This document shows, piece after piece, positions 15,744 through 24,300 of a stretch of DNA of 64,000 bases. The position numbers were made by a program, and so were the translations under genes. The DNA comes from Alkalimonas delamerensis (GTDB lineage Bacteria; Pseudomonadota; Gammaproteobacteria; Enterobacterales; Alteromonadaceae). Under the pieces are notes generated by a model. It had not been told where the DNA came from and did no database searches. It was given only the letters and a program-made list of their open reading frames with translations. The stretch covers positions 62,001-126,000 of the forward strand of contig NZ_JAUZVY010000003.1 in assembly GCF_030717955.1 (NCBI RefSeq). Direction: 5' to 3'. Within the stretch, counting starts at the first letter, position 1; the number at the start of each line of letters is the position of its first letter.

Positions 15744-16607
15744 CTAAGCCACACTTTGCTGGCGAAAAATGCTGCTGACCACAAAGAGGCTGTTTTTCGA
15801 CTCGTAGCGAATGATGTCGGAAATGGCAATGACGCCGAGTGGCTCGCCATCCTTCAGCACCGGCAGGTGGTGCACATTGTGACGCAGCATCAGCAACATG
15901 GCTTCAAACACAAAGCGCTGATGGGAAATGCTGACCAGCTCAGTGGTCATGATGTCCTGTACCGGGGTTTGGTAAGGCAGGCCTTCGGCCAGCAGGCGAT
16001 TGCGCAAGTCGCGGTCGGTCAGAATGCCGGCAACACCGTTCTCACCCAATACCAGCAAAGAGGATACCCCGGCTTGCTGCATGGCGATGGCAGCCTCGCG
16101 GGCGTTGGCTGTATGCGGCAAGGTCACCGGCTCCCGGCTGAGCAAGGTACTGACTTTGGAGGTCATCAGCTCATTGGCATCGGCCCGGCGGTTGGGGTTG
16201 TGTTTGCGGCGCTCTTCGTCGCTGATTTCCACGTAATCGGCAAAAAAGTCACTTTGCTCGCAAAGCGCATCAAAGCGATCGGCGGGGATCAGGTAAATCA
16301 GGGTATCTTCCAGCGCTGTGGCCGGAAAGCGCACCTTGCGGTTAATCAGCAGGCCTTGCTCGGCAAAGATGCCTCCTTCACTAAGCCGGTTGTACAGCTC
16401 GCCGGTGCGGCGAAAGGTTTCCACCGCGCCACTGCGGATCAGGTAGAGCGCATCCAGTGGCTGGCCAAATTGCAAAATGCTGCTGCCGGCTTTGAAGTAG
16501 CGGACATCGGTTTCGCTGGCAACTTGCTCCAGCATGGCTTCGGGCAATTGCTCAAAGGGCGTATGCCGCTTTAAAAACTCCAGAATTTCGATTTGCTCAA
16601 TGTGCAT
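15744..16607 (-). CDS. cNMP-binding and CBS domain protein, truncated by TAG
   Basis: A 287-residue N-terminal part. Residues ~10-120 form a cyclic-nucleotide-binding (Crp-type) domain (GSSILQFGQPLDALYLIRSG, then GGIFAEQGLL), and ~155-280 two CBS domains (LTDRDLRNRLL, then VIAISDIIRYE). The frame closes with TAG immediately before the in-phase DUF294 sequence. The ATG at 16607 is preferred to the GTG at 16619. It heads an operon with the DUF294 part and the DnaQ-like exonuclease. Whether the short product folds and functions alone is unknown. Confidence 0.85.
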   Translation of the reverse strand: MHIEQIEILEFLKRHTPFEQLPEAMLEQVASETDVRYFKAGSSILQFGQPLDALYLIRSGAVETFRRTGELYNRLSEGGIFAEQGLLINRKVRFPATALEDTLIYLIPADRFDALCEQSDFFADYVEISDEERRKHNPNRRADANELMTSKVSTLLSREPVTLPHTANAREAAIAMQQAGVSSLLVLGENGVAGILTDRDLRNRLLAEGLPYQTPVQDIMTTELVSISHQRFVFEAMLLMLRHNVHHLPVLKDGEPLGVIAISDIIRYESKNSLFVVSSIFRQQSVA

Positions 16608-16685
16608 GGTTGGCAGCACCCGGCTCGGTGGTCAGGTCAGAGCACCATGATACGCCGGTGCACCTGACCATGACCAGTGGGGTTG

Positions 16686-18323
16686 TTAAACTTTGCCGGG
16701 TCTGGGCTCAGACATCAGCCCCTTCACTACGGCGATGCAGGCCACCAGCAAGACGAGGGTGAAGGGGAAGCCAGTCGAAACCGCCATGGCTTGCAGTGCG
16801 ACCAGGCCGCCACCCAAAATCAAGGCTATCGCCACCAGGCCTTCGAAGGTACACCAGAACACCCGCTGCGGGGTCGGCGCATTGACTTTGCCGCCGGCGG
16901 CGATGGTGTCGATCACCAGGGAGCCGGAGTCGGATGAGGTGATAAAAAATACCACCACCAGAATAATGGCAATAAAGGAGGTGACCTGTGCCCAAGGCAT
17001 AAAGTCCAGCATGCTGAACAATTGCAGCGGCAAATCGGCCGAGGCGGCGGCTTCATAGCCCTTGTCCACCACTTGACGAATGGCGGTGCCACCAAAGACC
17101 GACATCCAAAGCACGCAGGCCAACGATGGGATCAGCAGCACGGATACCAGGAATTCCCGTACTGAGCGGCCACGGGAAACCCGGGCGATAAACATGCCGA
17201 CAAACGGCGACCAGGAAATCCACCAGGCCCAGTAAAAGGCGGTCCAGCCCTGGGCAAAGTTGGCGTCTTCCCGCCCTATGGGGTTGGCAAGGGCCGGCAG
17301 ATGCTGCAGGTAAGCCGCCAGATTGGCGACAAAGCCGGTCAGAATAGCGATGGTGGGCCCGACAATAATGACGAACAGCATCAGCAAGGCGGCCAGTGTC
17401 ATATTGATTTCGGACAGGCGTTTTACCCCAGCCTCCAGTCCCGCCAAGACGGAAACTAAAGCAATCAGGGTAATGCCAATCACCAGCAGCACCTGCATGG
17501 CGGTATCTTGCGGCAGGCCAAACAGGTAATTCAGGCCGGCACTGGCCTGAGAAGCCCCCAAGCCAAGCGAGGTGGCCAGGCCAAATAAAGTGGCAAAGAC
17601 CGCCAATATATCAATGATGTGGCCAGGCCAGCCCCAAACCCGTTCACCCAGCAGTGGGTAAAACACCGAACGTATGGTCAGCGGCAAGCCCTTATTAAAG
17701 GAGAACAGTGCCAGACCAAGGGCCAGCACCGCATAAATAGCCCAGGGGTGCAGCGCCCAATGGTAAATGGTGGCAGCCATGCCCAGCCGCTCGGCGGCGG
17801 CGGCATCACCGGCAGCGCCGGCTAAGGGGGCCCAGTCGGTGCGGACGCCATCTTCAAAGCTGGTGCCGCCATAGGCACTGCTAAAATGCGCCAAAGGTTC
17901 GGACACACCAAAAAACATCAGGCCGATGCCCATGCCCGCGGCAAACAGCATCGAGAACCAGCCAAGGTAACTAAAATCCGGCGTGGCCTCGGTGCCTCCC
18001 AATCGCACTTTGCCAAGTGGCGAGACTATCAGGATTAGACAGAGCAGCACAAAAATATTGGCGGCACTGATAAAGAACCAGTCCAAATTGGAGGTCAGCC
18101 AGCCACGCATGCTGGCGAAAAAAGGCTCTGCCTGGCTATGAAACAAAATGGTGAGCAGCACAAAGACAATCACCGACAGGCCTGAGATTAAAAATACCCG
18201 GTTGTGAATGTCCAGACCAAAGGGGCCTACTTTGACCACAATATTGTCCTGACCAATCTGGTAGTCGGTATCAATGGGGTTGACCTCGCCATCCGGCTTC
18301 ATCGGGTCATTTGGATCTGCCAT
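16686..18323 (-). CDS. BCCT-family betaine/choline/carnitine transporter
   Basis: A 545-residue inner-membrane transporter with about 12 membrane segments. The family signature is clear around residue 375: YWAWWISWSPFVGMFIARVS, including the Trp-rich sodium/substrate site. Such proteins import quaternary-ammonium osmolytes with Na+ or H+, usually during osmotic stress. The N-terminal tail is acidic (about 50 residues), and there is no long C-terminal osmosensor. The ATG at 18323 has AGGAGA upstream. It follows the porin gene in the same direction (75 bp apart), so an outer-membrane pore and an inner-membrane transporter may be co-expressed. Confidence 0.92.
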   Translation of the reverse strand: MADPNDPMKPDGEVNPIDTDYQIGQDNIVVKVGPFGLDIHNRVFLISGLSVIVFVLLTILFHSQAEPFFASMRGWLTSNLDWFFISAANIFVLLCLILIVSPLGKVRLGGTEATPDFSYLGWFSMLFAAGMGIGLMFFGVSEPLAHFSSAYGGTSFEDGVRTDWAPLAGAAGDAAAAERLGMAATIYHWALHPWAIYAVLALGLALFSFNKGLPLTIRSVFYPLLGERVWGWPGHIIDILAVFATLFGLATSLGLGASQASAGLNYLFGLPQDTAMQVLLVIGITLIALVSVLAGLEAGVKRLSEINMTLAALLMLFVIIVGPTIAILTGFVANLAAYLQHLPALANPIGREDANFAQGWTAFYWAWWISWSPFVGMFIARVSRGRSVREFLVSVLLIPSLACVLWMSVFGGTAIRQVVDKGYEAAASADLPLQLFSMLDFMPWAQVTSFIAIILVVVFFITSSDSGSLVIDTIAAGGKVNAPTPQRVFWCTFEGLVAIALILGGGLVALQAMAVSTGFPFTLVLLVACIAVVKGLMSEPRPGKV

Positions 18324-18398
18324 CTGTGCTTCTCCTGGTTGTCGTTGTTCTTGGGGGATCAAAGCATGAAGGCCTGAAACAGGCCTTCACTGAGCAGG

Positions 18399-19712
18399 CT
18401 AGAAGTAATAGCCAATGTTGATGTTAAAGCGTCGCTCGGTGTCGTTGCTGTCGCCAGCGATTGAGCCTCCAACAAAGGGTTGATTGCGGGCATGCACCAA
18501 ATCGAAGTAGCTAAAGAAGCCGCCGGCGGCCACCGAGAAGCCGGTGACATTCATCCAGGTGTCTGCCGTGTTGTCGGACTTGTCGTGCACCAGGCCATAG
18601 TTGTTGTAAAACTGCAGCCCGGTCACTGGTCCCCACTCCACTGGCAGGCTGTAAGCCAGGTTGAATGTGCTGGTTTTGGCTTTGGCGGCAATGCTGTCAT
18701 AAAAGGCGTAAGCCCCGACCGCCATCCGGTCGATGCCATCGACATTGTAGCGGTATTCGCCGTGCTGCAGCTGCAGGTTCCAGCGATCAAAGAGGCTGTT
18801 CAGGTGGACGGCCCAGGCGTTGTAATCGCCAGCCCGGTTTAAACCATCGTGCAAGCCGCCACTTAGGGCAGACACGCCCACTTCGGTGGTAAAGCCTTCA
18901 CGGTGGTCAAAGTGGTAGGCAAAACGGCCGGATAAGGTGTTGTATTCTCCCAGTGGCTGGTTTGGGTCATCAAAAATGCCATCGCCGGGTAAGCGGAAGC
19001 CGACCACATCGTAAGAGTAACGATCGGCCCGGCTGCTGACATAGCCATCGACACCGCCCAGTTCATCGTTTTTGAAAAAGGCCAGATCCAGCTGCCAATT
19101 GTCTTTGATACGGCGCTTGAACAAGATGCCTAAATCATGGTCATCTTCCAGCCCGATGTAGTAATTGGTGCTAAAAAACCAGTTGTGCGAGTTGTAGGGC
19201 CAGTTACCAAAGGGCACCTGGGTAATGCCCGCTTGCACCTGCCAGTCTTCGTTTAGCTGATAACCGACATAGGCATACTTGACCGCCGTCATGTAATCAA
19301 AGAAGCGGATTTCTGCATTCAGCAACACATCGCCAATACTGCCATGCAAATTGAGCCGGAAAATATCAAAGGCAAAATCGCCGCCGCGGTTTTTATTGCC
19401 GTCGCTGTAGGAGGTGTGGCTGTAAGTGGTACGAATAGCACCGCCCAAAGAAATGCCATCACTGCTGGCTTCGGCTGGCTCCAGGCTTTCCAGGGTAGAG
19501 GCTAGTTCCGTGCTGCTGTGCTCTACCTTGTCAATGCTTTGCTGCTGCGCTGTCAGCTGCTTTTCCTGTTGCTCAATTTTTTGCTCGAGCAGCTGCAGTT
19601 GATGCTTAAGCAGTTCCAGTTGCTGGCGCAGTTCATCCACATCGGAGGCCTGCAGGGTGAGGGGGCTAAAAACGAGGGCGAGGCAAAGCGCCAGGCGACT
19701 TTTACAGTGCAT
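18399..19712 (-). CDS. Outer-membrane porin with N-terminal coiled coil
   Basis: A 437-residue porin. After the signal peptide (MHCKSRLALCLALVFSPLTLQAS) comes a ~50-residue Gln/Leu/Glu coiled coil (ELRQQLELLKHQLQLLEQK), then a beta-barrel with aromatic-rich strands ending in RFNINIGYYF. Coiled-coil porins of this layout form trimers and often carry carboxylates or osmolytes. The ATG at 19712 gives a normal signal peptide; the longer frame from 19850 runs into the promoter region. It is upstream of the BCCT transporter in one unit and divergent from the chemoreceptor gene. Confidence 0.85.
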   Translation of the reverse strand: MHCKSRLALCLALVFSPLTLQASDVDELRQQLELLKHQLQLLEQKIEQQEKQLTAQQQSIDKVEHSSTELASTLESLEPAEASSDGISLGGAIRTTYSHTSYSDGNKNRGGDFAFDIFRLNLHGSIGDVLLNAEIRFFDYMTAVKYAYVGYQLNEDWQVQAGITQVPFGNWPYNSHNWFFSTNYYIGLEDDHDLGILFKRRIKDNWQLDLAFFKNDELGGVDGYVSSRADRYSYDVVGFRLPGDGIFDDPNQPLGEYNTLSGRFAYHFDHREGFTTEVGVSALSGGLHDGLNRAGDYNAWAVHLNSLFDRWNLQLQHGEYRYNVDGIDRMAVGAYAFYDSIAAKAKTSTFNLAYSLPVEWGPVTGLQFYNNYGLVHDKSDNTADTWMNVTGFSVAAGGFFSYFDLVHARNQPFVGGSIAGDSNDTERRFNINIGYYF

Positions 19713-19824
19713 GGTGGGTACCTGTTTGAAATAGCGAAGGATTATGTAAAGGATCATAGCCCAATTCTGGCAAGAACCCAAATTTGCAGCATAATTAGAG
19801 TAATGCCCCTTTCCGGAGTTGGTT

Positions 19825-21948
19825 ATGTCCATCTTTACTTTTAACACCATGCGCAGTCAGATTGCGACCATAGCAGGTGCATGCCTGATACTGGCGGTTG
19901 CAGCCAGCATTGGTTTGGGGGTGCTGTTATCGCACCAGTTGTTCCAGTTTAACCGCAGCAACAGCACCGAGCTGTTTCAGCGCGAGGTCGAGCGCTCTTT
20001 GGGCAACCAGTTGCAGGTGCGGGCCGATGAAATTGAGCAGGTGATTATGCAGTCGCTCGGGGTGGCCAAAGGCATGGCCGATACCATGCAATCCTTGTTG
20101 GATTCAGGGGCCATGGCGCAACTTAACCGGGAGCATATCAGCCACCTGGTGCAAACCGCGATGGAAAACAATCCGCAGGCACTGGGTGCTTACATTGTCT
20201 GGGAACCCAATGAAGTGGATGGGCAGGATGCAAATTACCGGGGCGAAGGGCGTCACTCGACCGATGATGGTCAGTTTGGACCTTACTGGACCCGCGATCA
20301 GCGCAACCAACTGGATTTACGGCCAGTTACTACCGTTGACCTGTACAGCGAAACCCGCGATGCTCAGGGCATGCGCCTGAATGAATGGTATCTGTGTTCG
20401 CGCGATCAGCGTGGCTCTTGTGTGATAGACCCGGCAGTTTGGGAGGTGCAGGGGGTGCCCACCCTGATGAGCTCCATCGTCCATCCGGTGTTGGTGAATG
20501 GCCGCTTTGTCGGCATGAGTGGTGTCGATATCTCGATGGCCTTTTTGCAGCAATTGCTGCAGGAGTTGGACAACAATTTGTACCAGGGCAATGGCGAGCT
20601 GCGGATTGTGTCGTACCGTGGCTTCCTGGCCGGGAGCAGTGGCAGTCAGCGTGGGGTGGGTGAGCCGCTGAGCAGCGCTGAGTGGCAGCAATTGCAACCT
20701 TTGGTGCGCTCAGGAACCGCCAGTTTCCGGCAGCAGGCCGATGATTTTGTGGTGACGGTCCCCATTCAGTTAACGGCTTTTGAGACGCCCTGGTTATTGG
20801 AGTACCGGGTGCCAACCAATATTGCGCTGGCAGAGCTGGTGCAACTGAACGATACCCTGAGCAGCCGTTTTAATCAGAGTTTGTTTTGGCAAATATTGTT
20901 GGGCATTGCCGTAGCTCTGGCGGGCGGTGCAGTGCTCTTTGTGGTGGCGGGCCGCTTGGCTAAGCCGTTGCAGCAGCTGACCCTGATGGTGGACAACCTG
21001 GCGCAATCCGAAGGCGATTTAACCCAGCGTTTGGGGTTAAAGCGGCGCGATGAAATCGGCCAGCTGGCGGCGGCATTGGACTTGTTTTTGGATAAAACCC
21101 ACCAGATCGTGCGCGATACTGCCAAGCTGGTGCATCAACTGCAAGGTTCATCTGGTGCCAGTGCCGACATTTCTCAGCGCACCCATCAGGAGGTGGCGCA
21201 GCAGCAACGCTCGATTGAACAGGTCGCGACCGCGGTAACCCAAATGTCCAGCACTGCATCCGAAGTTGCCAGCCAGGCTTCGCTGACGGCGGAATCGGCG
21301 CAAGAAGCGGCCGGCTCGGTGCAGCAAGGCGATCAGGCGGTGGTCAGTACCACGGCTGTGATTGAACAACTGGCCGACAGCATGCAGCAAGCCGGTGGCA
21401 TGATGAATGAGCTGGAACAGGCCAGCAGCAGCATCAATAGCATTGTGGAGGTGATCCGCAATATCTCAGAGCAAACCAATTTGCTTGCGCTGAATGCGGC
21501 CATTGAGGCTGCCCGTGCCGGTGAGCAGGGCCGTGGTTTTGCGGTGGTAGCCGATGAGGTGCGCAGCCTGGCATCACGCACCCAGGATTCAACCGGTGAG
21601 ATCCAGCAGCTGATTACCGAGCTGACCAGTAAAACCCAGGCGGTGGTGCAAGCGATGCAGCAAAATCAGCAAATGACCAGCCAAAGCCAGCAACAGGCGA
21701 AAGAAGCCCAGCAAAAACTGGAGCTGGCCATTGCCGCCACCCACCGCATCAGCGATGCGGCGACCCAGATTGCCAGTGCTGCTGAAGAGCAAAGTGTGGT
21801 CAGTGAGGACATCAGCAAAAATGTGGTGGAAATCAGCTCGGCGGTAGCCAGCTTAAGCCAGGCGGCAACCGATGCCGCTGAGCAAAGCCAGCTGATTGCC
21901 ACCATTGCGCAGGATATTGATGCCCAGATGAGCCGCTTTAAGTATTAA
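19825..21948 (+). CDS. Methyl-accepting chemotaxis protein with Cache sensor
   Basis: A 707-residue chemoreceptor. Domains in order: membrane segment (~10-32), periplasmic dCache-type sensor (~40-345), second membrane segment (~350-372), HAMP (~373-425), and a long cytoplasmic signalling coil with the conserved hairpin tip EQTNLLALNAAIEAARAGEQ at ~545-565. The tip contacts CheA and CheW. The ligand is unknown; the adjacent porin/BCCT genes make an osmolyte or amine ligand conceivable (inference only). The ATG at 19825 follows CCGGAG. Confidence 0.93.
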   Translation: MSIFTFNTMRSQIATIAGACLILAVAASIGLGVLLSHQLFQFNRSNSTELFQREVERSLGNQLQVRADEIEQVIMQSLGVAKGMADTMQSLLDSGAMAQLNREHISHLVQTAMENNPQALGAYIVWEPNEVDGQDANYRGEGRHSTDDGQFGPYWTRDQRNQLDLRPVTTVDLYSETRDAQGMRLNEWYLCSRDQRGSCVIDPAVWEVQGVPTLMSSIVHPVLVNGRFVGMSGVDISMAFLQQLLQELDNNLYQGNGELRIVSYRGFLAGSSGSQRGVGEPLSSAEWQQLQPLVRSGTASFRQQADDFVVTVPIQLTAFETPWLLEYRVPTNIALAELVQLNDTLSSRFNQSLFWQILLGIAVALAGGAVLFVVAGRLAKPLQQLTLMVDNLAQSEGDLTQRLGLKRRDEIGQLAAALDLFLDKTHQIVRDTAKLVHQLQGSSGASADISQRTHQEVAQQQRSIEQVATAVTQMSSTASEVASQASLTAESAQEAAGSVQQGDQAVVSTTAVIEQLADSMQQAGGMMNELEQASSSINSIVEVIRNISEQTNLLALNAAIEAARAGEQGRGFAVVADEVRSLASRTQDSTGEIQQLITELTSKTQAVVQAMQQNQQMTSQSQQQAKEAQQKLELAIAATHRISDAATQIASAAEEQSVVSEDISKNVVEISSAVASLSQAATDAAEQSQLIATIAQDIDAQMSRFKY

Positions 21949-21985
21949 GCGGCTTGGCGCTGAAGCCTGTTTACAGCTGCTAAGG

Positions 21986-22867
21986 CTAGTATATGCCCGA
22001 TGATAAATAGCGATCGCCGCGATCGCAGATGATGGCAACGATCACCGCATTGTCCAGCTGTTCGGCCAGTTGCAATGCAGCATGGACGGCACCGCCAGAG
22101 CTGACACCGGCAAAAATGCCTTCTTCGCGGGCCAGGCGGCGCATGGCGTTCAGCGCATCCTGCTGGTCGATATCGATAACCCGGTCGACCCGGCTCTTGT
22201 CGAAAATACCGGGCAAATAGGCCTCGGGCCAGCGACGAATGCCGGGGATTTGGCTGCCTTCCGAGGGTTGCAGGCCAACAATCTCAATGGCCGGGTTTTG
22301 TTCTTTCAAATAGCGTGACACCCCCATAATGGTGCCGGTGGTGCCCATGCTGGAGACGAAGTGGGTGATTTTGCCCTGACTTTGCTGCCAGATTTCCGGG
22401 CCGGTACCGGCGTAATGAGCGGCCGGATTGTCCAGGTTGTTGAACTGATCCAGCACGATGCCTTTGCCTTCAGTCTGCATGCTAAGTGCCAGATCACGTG
22501 CCCTTTCCATACCGTCTTCTTTGCTTACCTCAATCAATTCAGCGCCATAAGCGCGCATGCCGGCTTTGCGCTCTTCGGTGGCATTGGCTGGCATGATCAA
22601 GGTCATGCGGTAGCCTTTAATGGCCGCGGCCATCGCAAGCGCAATGCCGGTGTTGCCACTGGTAGCTTCGATGATGCGATCGCCGGGCTTGATGCGGCCA
22701 CTGGCCTCGGCTTGCAGAATCATATTCAGCGCCGGTCTGTCCTTGACGGACCCAGCCGGGTTGTTGCCTTCAAGCTTCACCAACACAGTGCTGTTGGTAT
22801 GGCTGGCCAGCCGCTGCAAGCGGACCAGCGGGGTTTGGCCGACATAGGATTCGATGGTTGGGAACAT
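21986..22867 (-). CDS. cysM: Cysteine synthase B
   Basis: A 293-residue PLP enzyme of the O-acetylserine sulfhydrylase family. The PLP lysine is in NPAGSVKDRP near residue 41, the substrate loop is EATSGNTGIALA near 68, and the phosphate-binding SSMGTTGTIMG is near 175. The length and the RRWPEAYLPGIF segment fit the CysM isoform, which uses O-acetylserine or O-phosphoserine-like substrates with sulfide or thiosulfate. The ATG at 22867 has AGGTG upstream. It is convergent with the chemoreceptor, and the RNA methyltransferase gene lies 41 bp upstream in the same direction. Confidence 0.9.
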   Translation of the reverse strand: MFPTIESYVGQTPLVRLQRLASHTNSTVLVKLEGNNPAGSVKDRPALNMILQAEASGRIKPGDRIIEATSGNTGIALAMAAAIKGYRMTLIMPANATEERKAGMRAYGAELIEVSKEDGMERARDLALSMQTEGKGIVLDQFNNLDNPAAHYAGTGPEIWQQSQGKITHFVSSMGTTGTIMGVSRYLKEQNPAIEIVGLQPSEGSQIPGIRRWPEAYLPGIFDKSRVDRVIDIDQQDALNAMRRLAREEGIFAGVSSGGAVHAALQLAEQLDNAVIVAIICDRGDRYLSSGIY

Positions 22868-22907
22868 GCAGATCACCTGTTGGTCACTTTGCTTCAGTAT
22901 ACCTGAG

Positions 22908-23666
22908 TTAGCAGTGCGCTGTCAGGCGCTTCAGATTGTCGCAAATGACAGCCGCTGCAATGCCAACATTCAGCGATTCGGCGCTGCCAAAGGCCGGAAT
23001 GGTGATTTTTCGGCTGATAAACTGGCCCACAGCCTGGCTGATGCCATTGGCCTCGTTGCCAAGCACGATGTAACCGCCCGGCTCATTAAGCTGCAGTTGG
23101 TGGACATTCTCACCCCCCAAATAAGCACCAAAGACCGGCAAGCGGGTAGCGGCCAGCCGCTCGGTCAGATCAGCATAGTGCAGTTGTACCCGCAAAAAGG
23201 AGCCTTTGGCGGCAGCGACCACCTTGGGGTTGTAGCAATCGGTCGTATCTGGTGAGCAAAGGATATGCTCAATACCATACCAGTCGGCAATGCGAATAAT
23301 AGTGCCCAGATTGCCCGGATCGTTGATGCTATCGAGCACCAGAGTCCATTGCTGGCTTTGTTCCCGAAATGCCGGCCACTGCGGTATGGCCACCACAGCC
23401 AGGGCTGCATCGTTGCTGCTAAAGGTGCCCACTTTGAACAGCGCATCGCTGCTGCATGCTTGCACCATTTGTGCCTTGCTGGCAGCTTCCGGGTGTTGTT
23501 GCAAAAAGCTTTCGGTGGCAAACAGCGCAGTCACCGACCAGTTGGAGGCCAGCACTTCCAGCACCGCTTTTTCGCCTTCGACGATAAACTGCTGCTCAGC
23601 CTTGCGGTACTTTTTCAGGTGCAGGGATTTGATCTGTTTGGCCCATTTCGTGCTGATGCTGGTCAT
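22908..23666 (-). CDS. TrmH/SpoU-family RNA 2'-O-methyltransferase
   Basis: A 252-residue SPOUT methyltransferase. The N-terminal substrate-binding part (QQFIVEGEKAVLEVLAS) resembles the RNA-binding domain of TrmH-family proteins. Motif 1 is LDSINDPGNLGTIIRIADWYGI, motif 2 YIVLGNEANGIS, motif 3 IPAFGSAESLNVGIAAAV; together they make the knotted SAM site. It likely methylates a ribose in rRNA or tRNA; the exact target cannot be told. It precedes cysM on the same strand. Confidence 0.88.
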   Translation of the reverse strand: MTSISTKWAKQIKSLHLKKYRKAEQQFIVEGEKAVLEVLASNWSVTALFATESFLQQHPEAASKAQMVQACSSDALFKVGTFSSNDAALAVVAIPQWPAFREQSQQWTLVLDSINDPGNLGTIIRIADWYGIEHILCSPDTTDCYNPKVVAAAKGSFLRVQLHYADLTERLAATRLPVFGAYLGGENVHQLQLNEPGGYIVLGNEANGISQAVGQFISRKITIPAFGSAESLNVGIAAAVICDNLKRLTAHC

Positions 23667-23796
23667 GCGCTTGGCTGAAGTCGATGAAGAATAGCGCTAT
23701 TTTAACCAGAGATGGTGCTGCTGTCTGATTTTATCGTCGATAAATTTGCAGCGCCCCCTTGCTTGTGGCGACTGTCGCCTCCAAATCAAACAGTAA

Positions 23797-23840
23797 GGGA
23801 AACATTTCAACACCCGGATGGTCGATATCAGGTGTTTCCC
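23797..23840 (+). promoter_or_regulatory. Alternative stems in the hpf leader
   Basis: GGGAAACA (23797-23804) can pair with TGTTTCCC (23833-23840), while AACACC (23809-23814) can pair with GGTGTT (23831-23836). The two stems exclude each other and end 30 bp before the hpf start. Confidence 0.35.
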
Positions 23841-23870
23841 ACTTTTAAATGATGATCAAAGGAGTTGTCT

Positions 23871-24248
23871 ATGCAGATCCAAATCAACAGTGATCGTAAT
23901 ATCCAGGCCGATGAGCGTTTGGCCGAATTTGTCCGTGATACCTTAAAAAACAAGCTTGAGCGTTTTTCTGATCACATCACCCGGATTGAAGTGCACTTAA
24001 GCGATGAAAACAGCCATACCAAACAAGATGGCAACGACAAGCGCTGCCTGTTGGAGGCGCGTTTGCAAGGCATGGAGCCGATGGCGGTGACCGAGCATGC
24101 TGCTGAAGTGGGGCAGGCGGTGACCGGCGCTGCTGATAAAATGCAGCGCAAGTTAAGTTCGGTGATTGGCAAGCTGCGTGATAAGCAAAGCCGCTCGGTC
24201 AGCCCAGACTTTTCTGAGCCAGAGGCAGCAGAGCCAGAACAGGGCTAA
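23871..24248 (+). CDS. hpf: Ribosome hibernation promoting factor (HPF/YfiA family)
   Basis: A 125-residue protein with the S30AE domain: MQIQINSDRNIQADERLAEF then LERFSDHITRIEVHLSDENSHT and KRCLLEARLQGMEPMAVTEHA, ending in a helix and a Pro/Glu-rich tail. HPF-type factors bind the 30S A/P sites and inactivate ribosomes in stationary phase. The length matches short HPF or RaiA with a modest tail; the long-form dimerisation domain is absent. The ATG at 23871 has AAAGGAG upstream. It stands alone with its own leader stems and terminator, not beside rpoN as in enterics. Confidence 0.88.
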   Translation: MQIQINSDRNIQADERLAEFVRDTLKNKLERFSDHITRIEVHLSDENSHTKQDGNDKRCLLEARLQGMEPMAVTEHAAEVGQAVTGAADKMQRKLSSVIGKLRDKQSRSVSPDFSEPEAAEPEQG

Positions 24249-24274
24249 ATTTCAGCAGGATTGTTATCTAACGA

Positions 24275-24295
24275 AACGGCGCCATTGGCGCCGTT
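24275..24295. terminator. Terminator between hpf and amidohydrolase
   Basis: AACGGCGCC (24275-24283), loop ATT, GGCGCCGTT (24287-24295) form a very stable stem followed by GTTGGTTATT, between convergent genes. Confidence 0.7.
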
Positions 24296-24300
24296 GTTGG

